This document shows, one piece after another, positions 15,036 to 21,624 of a DNA stretch of 37,808 nucleotides. The notes under the pieces were generated by a model that was not told the origin of the DNA, did no database searches, and saw only the letters and a program-made list of their open reading frames with translations. Position numbers and translations under genes: made by a program. Every line of letters begins with the position of its first letter. The first letter of the stretch is position 1. Source of the stretch: CAYXVF01 sp964468125 (GTDB lineage Bacteria; Myxococcota; XYA12-FULL-58-9; CAYXVF01); the NCBI GenBank assembly GCA_964468125.1, contig CAYXVF010000061.1:1-37808 (forward strand). The letters are read 5' to 3'.

Positions 15036-15533
15036 TCAGGTGGCCTGTGCCAACCATTTGCGCGTAAAGGCCGCGGCGTCTTCGTAGCTCTTCTTCACGT
15101 CGTCGACGATATAGCTCTCGATCGTGCCACCGATCCCGAAAACCTTGACCCTGATCTCGCCCTCGACGATGCGCTTCACGCCACCGGGGATCTCCTGAAA
15201 AGCAAAGGTGCCGCGGGAGTCGATCTTCTCAGTCATCAGCGACGAGATGCTCTGCCAGGTCCCCTGACCGCTTCCAAACGCGTAGGCGAGCTTCTCGACG
15301 TATTCAATCCGCGCCCCGCCGAGGAACTTCGCAATCGGCTTCGGGATCTGGCGCCCGCGCGGCGAGACCTTCACCTCCCGTTCGAGGCGTTCGCCTCGAT
15401 GCTCGAAGCTCAGCAGCTCGCGATCGAGATTCACTTCCTCGCAGAGCGCTACATTGAAGGGCTCGTCAAAATAGAGCTTCTCGTAGTCCGGGAGGCTGAT
15501 CCCCTGAAACTCGTGCTCGATCCGGAACTTCAT
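15036..15533 (-). CDS. DUF2505-like protein (START/SRPBCC-type fold)
   Basis: A 165-residue protein without signal peptide. It begins MKFRIEHEFQGISLPDYEKL followed by YFDEPFNVALCEEV, the type of opening seen in DUF2505 proteins of actinobacteria and myxobacteria, which are thought to adopt a START-like lipid/hydrophobic ligand-binding fold. It ends with a long amphipathic helix (DDVKKSYEDAAAFTRKWLAQ), as in SRPBCC proteins. Its ATG overlaps the stop of the preceding M16 gene as ATGA, so it is translationally coupled and is the last gene of that operon. The function is not known; coupling to two M16-family proteins suggests the three act together. Confidence 0.7.
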   Translation of the reverse strand: MKFRIEHEFQGISLPDYEKLYFDEPFNVALCEEVNLDRELLSFEHRGERLEREVKVSPRGRQIPKPIAKFLGGARIEYVEKLAYAFGSGQGTWQSISSLMTEKIDSRGTFAFQEIPGGVKRIVEGEIRVKVFGIGGTIESYIVDDVKKSYEDAAAFTRKWLAQAT

Positions 15534-16879
15534 TCGCTCACCTCCCAGGCATGCTCAAATGGCCACAACTGCTCGTCGAGTGCATCGATATCGCGCACGG
15601 TCGCTTCGGGAAAGCGTTCACGGACCGCGTTCGACAGCTCTCCGACGGTGCCCAGGACCAGGGCGACGAATCGATCCGGACGCAGCGTTTCGCCGAGTGT
15701 CTCGCGCACTTGATCCGGAGTGCACGAAGCGAGGAGCGCTGGCATATCAGCCATCGCCGGCGCGCCGGGGCCTAGAAGCTCACGTCGCAACAACGGGTAG
15801 ATCAAATCGAATGCGCTCGCGACACTGAGCGGTTGTCTATTCAACAAATAGCTGCGGGCGAGCTCGATGGCTTCGTCCTCAATCTCGGCGACGGACCGAT
15901 AGAGCTCGAGCTCGAGGTCCAGGCACGCCGACGCGTCTTCGAGCTGCGGGGCGGAGTGGAGAACCCATGCCGCCGGCAGCGTTCCATAGCGCGAAAACTC
16001 CACGTGAGCGGTGTAGGACCAGCCGCGAACGTCGCGAACTTCGCGGGTGAAAGGTGAGGTGAACGTGCCCGCGAACGCCGTAGTGCCGAGCCAAAAGGGG
16101 ATGAGCTTGGGGTCATTGCCACGAAGTCCAAAGGTGGCGACCCTCAGTTGAACCTGCTCGTGCTCTGGGAGGTCCGCGAGGAGAATTCGAGGGCCGCAGA
16201 ACGCCGGTAGCTCCAGGGGCGGTGGGGCATCGCCACGCCTCTCGAGCCCGTAGCGCAGGGACCGGACCGTTTCCGCGAGGTGGTCGACGTCCACATCGCC
16301 CGCCGCGACCGCCACGATTCGGCCAGCGTGCAGCCGCTCTTCATACACCGCGCGGAGCGTTTCGAGGTCGATGGACTCGACCATCGGGAGCTCGCCCTGC
16401 GGGCGACGCGCGAGCGCAGAGCCTGAGAGGAGCGCACGCCGCAGCCAGATCGCCGCGAGCACGTCTTCCTCGTCGCGTTCGCTCGCGAGGCCGTCGGCGA
16501 TCTCCTGGCGCAATGCTTCGTGCTCGCCCGGCCGAAAGCCTGGGTGCAGAAGCGCCTCGGTGGCGAGCGCGAGCGTGTCCCGCTGAAAGCGGGCGAGGCA
16601 ACTCACGCGGTAGGTGGTCATGTCCCCATGCACGCTCGAGTACACCGTCGAGCCCATGCGCTCGAAACGCGCGTGGAACGCCTCGCGATCGAGCGTCTCG
16701 GTTCCGCGCAGCAAGAGCTCCGCCATCATGCGGTGCGCTCCCGGCGCGCCGGCTGGGTCGTCTTGGCCTCCGCCGGTGAACGCGATCGCAAACCGGCAGC
16801 TCGGCAACGTTCGGTCCACGGCGCACAGCATCGTATCGCCGTCGAGATCGAGCCGCTGGATTTGATCCAGAGCGCTCAT
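15530..16879 (-). CDS. M16-family peptidase-like protein lacking the zinc site (inactive partner subunit)
   Basis: A 449-residue protein with the two-domain arrangement of M16B proteins: an N-terminal half aligned with FTGGGQDDPAGAPGAHRMMA and a C-terminal half with VRDVRGWSYTAHVEFSRYGT, the RG(L/W)SY motif of non-catalytic halves. At the place of the zinc motif HxxEH it has HRMMA, so Glu and the second His are absent and it should not bind catalytic zinc. Such inactive subunits pair with an active M16 protein, as in mitochondrial processing peptidase and bacterial M16B pairs. The start at 16879 overlaps the stop of the active gene by 4 nt, in keeping with a 1:1 complex. The longer frame to 16945 is rejected. 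Confidence 0.85.
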   Translation of the reverse strand: MSALDQIQRLDLDGDTMLCAVDRTLPSCRFAIAFTGGGQDDPAGAPGAHRMMAELLLRGTETLDREAFHARFERMGSTVYSSVHGDMTTYRVSCLARFQRDTLALATEALLHPGFRPGEHEALRQEIADGLASERDEEDVLAAIWLRRALLSGSALARRPQGELPMVESIDLETLRAVYEERLHAGRIVAVAAGDVDVDHLAETVRSLRYGLERRGDAPPPLELPAFCGPRILLADLPEHEQVQLRVATFGLRGNDPKLIPFWLGTTAFAGTFTSPFTREVRDVRGWSYTAHVEFSRYGTLPAAWVLHSAPQLEDASACLDLELELYRSVAEIEDEAIELARSYLLNRQPLSVASAFDLIYPLLRRELLGPGAPAMADMPALLASCTPDQVRETLGETLRPDRFVALVLGTVGELSNAVRERFPEATVRDIDALDEQLWPFEHAWEVSE

Positions 16880-18252
16880 GAACGGTCCTTGCGGGGGCGG
16901 AGCACCCCGACGGTGCGATTCTCTCCCCTGAACACGCGCGAGCAAGCACGGGCTACCGAGTTTCGGTTGACACTCTTCAAGCGCGACGTTCCCTCGAAGG
17001 CGCGGGTGTAGTCGCCGTGAGCCACCTCGAAGTGCCCCATCAGCTCCGCGACACCGTCCGCATCACGCAGCTCCTCATAGTAGGCGAGCTCGAGTCCGTG
17101 GGTTGCTTTCTCGAGCTCTTCGTCACTCAGCGTCACAGCGATTCCCTCGAGCTCCTCCTGGACGCGGTCCACCACCGCGTCCACGGAGCTCCCTGGGCGG
17201 AGCGTCACGACGACCTCGCACAACCCGGGCTCCGCAAAGGGCGTGAGGTAGCCCTCCACATCCGAGGCGAGCCGCTCTTCCACGACCAATCGGCGGTAGA
17301 CCCGCGCGTTGTCCCCGACGAAGGCAACTTCGGCGAGCGCTTCGAGGCTCGGATAGTCCGGATGAAGCTGGCCGGGGATGTGGTAGGCGACGGTGACGTA
17401 GGGGACCTGTACGGACCGGGTGATCTCGACCCGACGCTCCTCTCGTTGCTCGGGCTCGGGAGCAATGGCACGAGGGCGCCGGCCGGAGGGCGAGAGTGAG
17501 CCGTAGGCGTCGTAGAGAACACTGAGAGTCTCCGCCGGGTCGAGGTCGCCGGCGATGACGAGCACCGCCTGATCTGGAGCATAGTGGGCCCGGTAGAAAT
17601 CACGGACGTGGTCGAGCGTGGTGCTCGCCAGGTGCTCGGGCCGGCCGATGGTCTGGGTTCGGTAGGGGTGTTGCGCAAACGCCGTCTCGTAGACCGCTTC
17701 GCCGAGAGCCCCCAGGGCGGAATCGTCGATGGTCATGCGGCGCTCGTTGCGCACGACCTCGAGCTCGGAGGCGAAGGTGGCGGGATCGAATGCGAGCCCC
17801 TGAAGCCGGTCCGCCTCGAGCTCCGCCACCCGGGTCAGGTTGTCTCCCCTGCACGCCAGCGTTTGGTGGTAGTAGGTCCAATCGACCCAGGTCGCGGCGT
17901 TGGTTTGGGCGCCTCGCAATTCCATCTCCCGGTCCAAGGTCCCGTTTGGAAAACGCTCCGTCGCCTTGAACATCATGTGCTCGAGGAGATGGGCCAAGCC
18001 CGTGCGCCCCGGGTCTTCGTGCTTGGAGCCGACACGGAGCCAGGTGTGGTAGGCGAAGAGTGGGGCCCGGCGGTCGATCGCGAGGAGGACCGTGAGGCCG
18101 TTTTGAAAGACGTAGCGCGCGGCGGCGAGGGCACCCCGGATCGGCAGAACACGGTCGAGTCGCGCCCCTGGCTGAGCGTCTGCCGCGCGTTCGAGAGCGA
18201 GGACCGAATCCTGCTGGACTTCGCCCCTTTGGATTATCGATTCCGAAGTCAT
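16876..18252 (-). CDS. M16-family zinc metallopeptidase, catalytic subunit
   Basis: A 458-residue protein. The inverted zinc motif HLLEH is at residues 88-92 within RTGLAHLLEHMMFKATERFP, and the third ligand is the Glu of VVRNE near residue 170, the spacing expected for M16. A Gly/Asn-rich segment (GAQTNAATWVDWTYY) is the typical strand following the motif. The C-terminal half contains YVTVAYHIPGQLHPDYPSLE. Residues 1-45 precede the domain without a clear signal sequence, so location is uncertain: cytoplasmic or exported by an unusual leader. It is the first gene of a coupled operon with an inactive M16 partner and a DUF2505-like protein. The family degrades short peptides or processes larger precursors. 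Confidence 0.9.
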   Translation of the reverse strand: MTSESIIQRGEVQQDSVLALERAADAQPGARLDRVLPIRGALAAARYVFQNGLTVLLAIDRRAPLFAYHTWLRVGSKHEDPGRTGLAHLLEHMMFKATERFPNGTLDREMELRGAQTNAATWVDWTYYHQTLACRGDNLTRVAELEADRLQGLAFDPATFASELEVVRNERRMTIDDSALGALGEAVYETAFAQHPYRTQTIGRPEHLASTTLDHVRDFYRAHYAPDQAVLVIAGDLDPAETLSVLYDAYGSLSPSGRRPRAIAPEPEQREERRVEITRSVQVPYVTVAYHIPGQLHPDYPSLEALAEVAFVGDNARVYRRLVVEERLASDVEGYLTPFAEPGLCEVVVTLRPGSSVDAVVDRVQEELEGIAVTLSDEELEKATHGLELAYYEELRDADGVAELMGHFEVAHGDYTRAFEGTSRLKSVNRNSVARACSRVFRGENRTVGVLRPRKDRS

Positions 18253-18306
18253 GGCCGTTGAGCCTTACGTCTGTTGGATTTTTCAGTCGAGGATGTGCGG
18301 GTTTTT

Positions 18307-18335
18307 TTGGCAGAGGTGCGAGCCTATCCTACACT
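18307..18335 (+). promoter_or_regulatory. Sigma-70-type promoter upstream of the atp leader
   Basis: TTGGCA (18307-18312), a 17-nt spacer and TACACT (18330-18335) form a near-consensus housekeeping promoter on the plus strand. Transcription would start near 18342. It faces the atpI-atpB-atpE genes and precedes a structured leader with a terminator. It lies in the divergent gap with the M16 operon. Confidence 0.6.
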
Positions 18336-18341
18336 TTCATC

Positions 18342-18508
18342 GGCGTCAGGGAAGGCGATCGCCGCTCTTCCGTGCCGTCGGATGCATTTGATAGATAGTA
18401 CCCTAGGCGCGCTGCGTTCGTAGCGCGTGAGTCATTCGCAGGGAGCCCCCCTCCGACTTCCGGAATGGCTACGAGGCGGCGGGCGCGCACCCGCCGCCTC
18501 ATTTTTTT
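18342..18508 (+). ncRNA. Candidate structured leader RNA or small RNA, about 165 nt
   Basis: The segment from the inferred start to the T-run carries nested complementary arms that give a rod-like fold: 18368-18372 (TTCCG) with 18461-18465 (CGGAA); 18377-18382 (GTCGGA) with 18452-18457 (TCCGAC); 18401-18404 with 18440-18443; and a 6-bp terminal hairpin 18408-18413/18422-18427 with an 8-nt loop. A large uneven internal bubble (18383-18400 against 18444-18451) lies in the middle. The size and rod-with-bubble shape recall 6S RNA, but I see no sequence identity to it. CGCCGCTC (18360-18367) can also pair with GAGGCGGCG (18473-18481), which would break the terminator stem, so it may instead be an attenuator for atp. 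Confidence 0.4.
18473..18508 (+). terminator. Intrinsic terminator between leader and atpI
   Basis: A perfect 11-bp stem, GAGGCGGCGGG (18473-18483) with CCCGCCGCCTC (18490-18500), a 6-nt loop, and a run of seven T after one A (18502-18508). It lies 85 nt upstream of the atpI start and has no protein gene before it on this strand, so it ends a short RNA or controls atp expression. Confidence 0.85.
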
Positions 18509-18592
18509 CTCGAAGAATCAGGCACTTATCCGGGCGAAATCGCCCGTCGGGCCTTGAACTGGGCAGAGCGTTTTTGTACATCGCGCTCGCGC

Positions 18593-18973
18593 ATGAAGGT
18601 CGAATTCTCCATCATCGATCGGGCTCTGAAGTACGGCGTCGCGGTGTCGCTCGTGCTCCTGGTCGGAACAGCGGTGTTGATGCCGCCCCTGACCGGCGGT
18701 GTTGCGGCCGGCGCTGCGATCGCCTTCATCAACATCTTCGGATCGCGCGTGCTCCTGCCCCTCGCCATCGGCAACGGGCAGATGCGCCTCGGCTGGTCGC
18801 TGTTGCTCATGACCAAATTCATGGCGGCGTTCAGTTTCCTTGCCATCGCTTTCTTCATTTTCAAGGTCGATGCTGTCGGACTCATGGCGGGTTACGGCGG
18901 TCTCTTTTTCCTCGGCGTCGGTTTCGCGCTCATTCATCAGATGATGCTCGTCCCGGAGCCGGACGCATCGTAG
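18593..18973 (+). CDS. atpI: ATP synthase protein I-like membrane protein (AtpI family)
   Basis: A 126-residue protein with four hydrophobic segments, about residues 12-30, 34-52, 66-88 and 92-114, including AVSLVLLVGTAVLMPPLTGG and a Gly-rich loop. The size, four-helix layout and position directly before atpB fit AtpI-type proteins, which help assemble the c-ring and may conduct Mg2+. Sequence in this family is poorly conserved, so context carries the call. The ATG at 18593 begins MKVEFSIIDRALKYG; the frame opens earlier at 18554 without a better start, and no strong Shine-Dalgarno is visible. It is separated from atpB by 12 nt. Confidence 0.65.
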   Translation: MKVEFSIIDRALKYGVAVSLVLLVGTAVLMPPLTGGVAAGAAIAFINIFGSRVLLPLAIGNGQMRLGWSLLLMTKFMAAFSFLAIAFFIFKVDAVGLMAGYGGLFFLGVGFALIHQMMLVPEPDAS

Positions 18974-18985
18974 GGGTTTCGCTCG

Positions 18986-19798
18986 ATGGAACACGGCGTC
19001 TCTTGGTTCAGCTTCCTGCCCGGCTACGCGCAGCTGCAGACCTACTTCATGGAGAACCACTACGGTCAGCTCTTCGGCGAGATGGTGTTGGTTCAACACG
19101 TCCTCGCTGCGCTGCTCGTAATGGTCGTGGTGCTGGTTCTCTCGCTCCTCGCTCGTTCGGACCTGAAGGGCGCGAAGGACGGCGGGGTGATCCCGGAACC
19201 GAAGCTCACGGTCCGCAACGTGTTCGAGGTCGTCTTCGAGGCGCTCTACAATCAGATGAAGACCATCATTGGCGGCAAAGAGACCAAGCGCTACTTCCCT
19301 CTGGTTGCGACGCTCGCGCTCTTCATCTTTTTCTGCAACGTGATCGGTCTGATCCCGGGTTTCAGCGCCCCAACGGACAACTGGAACACGACCTTCGCCT
19401 GCTCGATCCTCGTGATGCTCTACTACAACTTTCACGGCTTCCGCGTTAACGGCGCAGGCTACTTGAAGCACATGGCCAACCCGGTCGGTGAGTGGTGGGG
19501 CTGGCTGCTCTCCCCTTTGTTCATCGTCCTGGAAGGGCTTCAATTCTTCGTGGTTCGACCCTTTAGCCTCGCGGTTCGTCTCGCCGCCAATATGACCGGC
19601 GATCACGCGGTGCTCATCGCGTTCTTGGGCCTGGTGCCGATCTTGGTGCCCCTCCCGTTCATGTTCCTGGGGCTGTTCGTCTCGTTCGTTCAGACCCTGG
19701 TCTTCGTGCTCCTGACCATCGTCTACATCTCCCTTTCGGTGGAGGAGCACCACCACGAGGAGCATGGCGAGCACGGCGAAGCCGCGCACGCGCACTGA
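18986..19798 (+). CDS. atpB: F-type ATP synthase subunit a
   Basis: A 270-residue integral membrane protein of the Fo motor, forming the ion half-channels against the c-ring. Diagnostic features include ALFIFFCNVIGLIPGF in the middle and RPFSLAVRLAANMTGDH, in which R198 is the essential stator arginine that faces the c-ring carboxylate. Five to six membrane segments are visible. The C-terminus is a His/Glu-rich tail (SVEEHHHEEHGEHGEAAHAH) that is not part of the conserved subunit and could bind metal ions. AGGGG lies upstream of the ATG at slightly long spacing. The gene lies between atpI and atpE. Confidence 0.95.
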   Translation: MEHGVSWFSFLPGYAQLQTYFMENHYGQLFGEMVLVQHVLAALLVMVVVLVLSLLARSDLKGAKDGGVIPEPKLTVRNVFEVVFEALYNQMKTIIGGKETKRYFPLVATLALFIFFCNVIGLIPGFSAPTDNWNTTFACSILVMLYYNFHGFRVNGAGYLKHMANPVGEWWGWLLSPLFIVLEGLQFFVVRPFSLAVRLAANMTGDHAVLIAFLGLVPILVPLPFMFLGLFVSFVQTLVFVLLTIVYISLSVEEHHHEEHGEHGEAAHAH

Positions 19799-19914
19799 TC
19801 GAAGTTTAACTGTCGCGGACAAACCTCCCCGAGAGCCTCGGCGTTGATGGGTGGAGAGAGAGAGTGATCGCTCGACAGGAGGAGCGGCCGCGACGAACCT
19901 GAAGGAAGAGTGAA

Positions 19915-20229
19915 ATGTTGAAGTCTATTTCTGCTTTTGTGGCTGTGATGCTCACCAGCACCGTCGCTTTCGCGGCTGGCGCTTCGGGCGTGACCGACTT
20001 TGGTTACGGCTTTCTCGGTGTGGCCCTCGGTATCGGCATTGCCGCGGCCGGCGGCGCCTACGGCCAGGGTCGTGCGGCCTCGGCTGCTCTCGAGGGCATC
20101 GCCCGCAACCCGAATGCGAGCGACAAGGTCTTCGTTCCGATGATCCTAGGTCTCGCGTTCATCGAGTCCCTCGTGCTGTTCACCTGGGTGCTCATGTTCC
20201 TCATGAACAACAAGATCATCTTCGAATAG
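19915..20229 (+). CDS. atpE: F-type ATP synthase subunit c, with an N-terminal signal-like extension
   Basis: A 104-residue proteolipid that forms the rotating c-ring. Residues 1-21 (MLKSISAFVAVMLTSTVAFAA) look like a cleavable signal peptide, as in some other deltaproteobacterial c subunits; the mature protein of about 83 residues is normal size. TM1 carries the Gly motif VALGIGIAAAGGAYGQG, the polar loop is ARNP, and TM2 carries the ion-binding Glu in AFIESLVLF (E84). Gln51 aligns with Q32 and Ser85 with S66 of the Na+-binding c subunit of Ilyobacter. GGAAGAG before the ATG is a good ribosome binding site. It is 116 nt after atpB and followed by a terminator; atpFHAGDC are not next to it. 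Confidence 0.93.
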   Translation: MLKSISAFVAVMLTSTVAFAAGASGVTDFGYGFLGVALGIGIAAAGGAYGQGRAASAALEGIARNPNASDKVFVPMILGLAFIESLVLFTWVLMFLMNNKIIFE

Positions 20230-20256
20230 GCCGTTGAGCACATCGTGATCAACGCG

Positions 20257-20295
20257 AACGCCGCGGTCTTCTGGGGAGGGGGCCGCGGCGTTTTT
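20257..20295 (+). terminator. Intrinsic terminator after atpE
   Basis: AACGCCGCGG (20257-20266) pairs with CCGCGGCGTT (20283-20292), a 10-bp stem with a 16-nt loop, followed by T's to 20295. It lies 28 nt past the atpE stop and closes the short atpIBE unit, so the remaining atp genes must be transcribed elsewhere. Confidence 0.8.
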
Positions 20296-20346
20296 GCGTT
20301 CGAACGTTTCGTTTTGGGCTTTTGAGCCATTAACACTGAGCGGCTG

Positions 20347-20375
20347 TTGACAGGTTGAAGACTGCTCGATAGTGC
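20347..20375 (+). promoter_or_regulatory. Possible promoter for the zinc-ribbon protein gene
   Basis: A consensus TTGACA (20347-20352) is followed after 17 nt by a weak -10 TAGTGC (20370-20375). It lies downstream of the atpE terminator and 46 nt upstream of the next start, which is a sensible place. The poor -10 limits confidence. Confidence 0.4.
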
Positions 20376-20420
20376 GGAAAGGCACTCACGGCCCTGCTGA
20401 GCGCGAAACGTGGAGATAGA

Positions 20421-20804
20421 ATGCCCCCCCGCAAGACGACCGATTTTGGCGCCCTCTTTGAGTCCTTGATCGAGGACCTCCGGATTCAGGTCGCCGCCTC
20501 CTTCGACCAATCGCTCAGCGAAATCGAAAAGCGCATCGCGCGGATCGAGAAACGCCTGGAGCAACTCGACCCGAGCCAGACCCCCGCGGCCACGGACGAA
20601 GCCCATCCTCGGCGCGTGTGCTCGGTCTGCGGCAAAACCTCCGTCGCACGCGGCCTGTGCTCGGCGCACTATCAGCAGTGGCGCTACCGTGTGCGCAAGG
20701 CCAAAGCCAAAGAGGCGGAAGAGCGCGAGCAGCAGGAATCGCAAAAGCAGGAGGACGAGACGACCCTCGTGTTCTCACCGGTCAACGTCTCGCACGACAA
20801 CTGA
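20421..20804 (+). CDS. Small protein with coiled coil and zinc-ribbon motif
   Basis: A 127-residue protein in three parts. Residues 1-55 form amphipathic helices with heptad-like hydrophobics (LIEDLRIQVAASFDQSLSEI then EKRIARIEKRLEQLD), a probable coiled coil. Residues 66-90 contain CSVCGKTSVARGLCSAHYQQW: C-x2-C-x9-C-x2-H, a likely zinc site; similar CxxCG...ARGLCxxHYxxWR motifs occur in short DNA-associated or HNH-like proteins of actinobacteria and myxobacteria. The tail is strongly charged (Lys/Glu/Gln). It may bind nucleic acid, but no partner is indicated. GGAGATAGA before ATG 20421 supports the start. Confidence 0.7.
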   Translation: MPPRKTTDFGALFESLIEDLRIQVAASFDQSLSEIEKRIARIEKRLEQLDPSQTPAATDEAHPRRVCSVCGKTSVARGLCSAHYQQWRYRVRKAKAKEAEEREQQESQKQEDETTLVFSPVNVSHDN

Positions 20805-20843
20805 ACTCCCAAGGCCGCATCAACGTGACCGGAGTGGGTTCGC

Positions 20844-20857
20844 GTGATCGGGATCAC
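20844..20857 (+). promoter_or_regulatory. Crp/Fnr-like palindrome, distal copy
   Basis: GTGATCGGGATCAC is a perfect dyad of the GTGA-N6-TCAC form, flanked by C on the left and A on the right, close to the CRP consensus TGTGA-N6-TCACA. It lies about 100 bp upstream of the gene starting at 20954. Confidence 0.45.
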
Positions 20858-20905
20858 ACCCACCCCCCTCGTACCCCTCACAGACCCACAAAACCGTCAG
20901 CTGGC

Positions 20906-20919
20906 GTGACCGCGCTCAC
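20906..20919 (+). promoter_or_regulatory. Crp/Fnr-like palindrome, proximal copy
   Basis: GTGACCGCGCTCAC again has the GTGA-N6-TCAC form, followed by A. Its centre is 62 bp from that of the copy at 20844-20857, nearly six helical turns, so two dimers could bind the same DNA face. It ends 34 bp upstream of the ATG at 20954. Confidence 0.45.
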
Positions 20920-20953
20920 ATCTCGGGCCTCGAACCTCCCCTAGCCTACAGTC

Positions 20954-21622
20954 ATGCAGTACCTGGCTGTGCTTCTTCTCCTTTCGAACAGCGCCGCGGA
21001 GCTGTCCGCGGACGGCCGCTCGGTCCGGGTGTTCCATCGTTCGGGCTCCGAGCTCGACGTTCTCGCCGCGGGACTCGATGCGCTGGAGCGGGCCGGCGAG
21101 ATCCGCCTCTTGGAGGACGCGGAGCGATTGGCGTTGGCCGAGCGCCTGATGGACGTGCCCAGCCACGGGCACAACCCTGTTTCATTCGATCGCGATGCGC
21201 TCGCCTCTCGTGCGCGCGCGCTCCTCGAGGCGAAGGACGCCCTCAATCGTTTGCGCGTCGTGGTCGCCGACAGCAACCGGGAGCAGTCGCGCCTGCTGAT
21301 TCAATCGCTCAAACGCATGGGTCTAGAGCGCGTCCGCCGCGGCCCCAAACGCCGTGGCGACCTCGTCCTCTCCCTCGACAGCAAGAGGGACCTCGCCGAC
21401 CACCGGATCTTCGAGTACGCCTCCGGATTTGCGGAAATCACGGTCTACGGGACGCTCCATACGGGGGAGAGCCTGGTCAGCGTTGCCCGCAGCAATCGCA
21501 AGGCCCTCGGAGCCATGCGCGCGGTGAAGCTCGCCGAGCGCGACGCGGCGCAAGTCGCCCTCCACGCCCTGCTCTTCGACGTCGGGGAGAAGCGCGCTAG
21601 TCCGTCACTGGCATCCAATTGA
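20954..21622 (+). CDS. Unknown exported protein, 222 aa
   Basis: The N-terminus (MQYLAVLLLLSNSAA) is a short signal sequence. The rest is mixed alpha/beta: a helical, charged region to about residue 95, then RLRVVVADSNREQSRLLIQS and RGDLVLSLDSKRD, then ASGFAEITVYGTLHTGESLV, which has the strand pattern of small periplasmic domains seen in LPP20/FlgO-like or CsgG-associated proteins. That resemblance is weak and I do not assign a family. The gene ends two bases before the convergent uvrA stop. Two Crp-like palindromes sit in its 150-bp upstream gap, suggesting dedicated regulation. Confidence 0.65.
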   Translation: MQYLAVLLLLSNSAAELSADGRSVRVFHRSGSELDVLAAGLDALERAGEIRLLEDAERLALAERLMDVPSHGHNPVSFDRDALASRARALLEAKDALNRLRVVVADSNREQSRLLIQSLKRMGLERVRRGPKRRGDLVLSLDSKRDLADHRIFEYASGFAEITVYGTLHTGESLVSVARSNRKALGAMRAVKLAERDAAQVALHALLFDVGEKRASPSLASN

Positions 21623-21624
21623 GC

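Noticed and set aside
18342..18508. Calling the atp leader RNA a definite 6S, tmRNA, SRP or RNase P RNA
   Set aside because: None of the conserved sequence motifs of tmRNA, SRP or RNase P is present, and 6S cannot be confirmed without a covariance search; kept only as an unnamed candidate.
18518..19822. 434-codon open frame on the minus strand through atpI and atpB
   Set aside because: Its product is a His/Glu/Arg-rich non-globular sequence, exactly antisense to certain atp genes; it is a GC-driven shadow.
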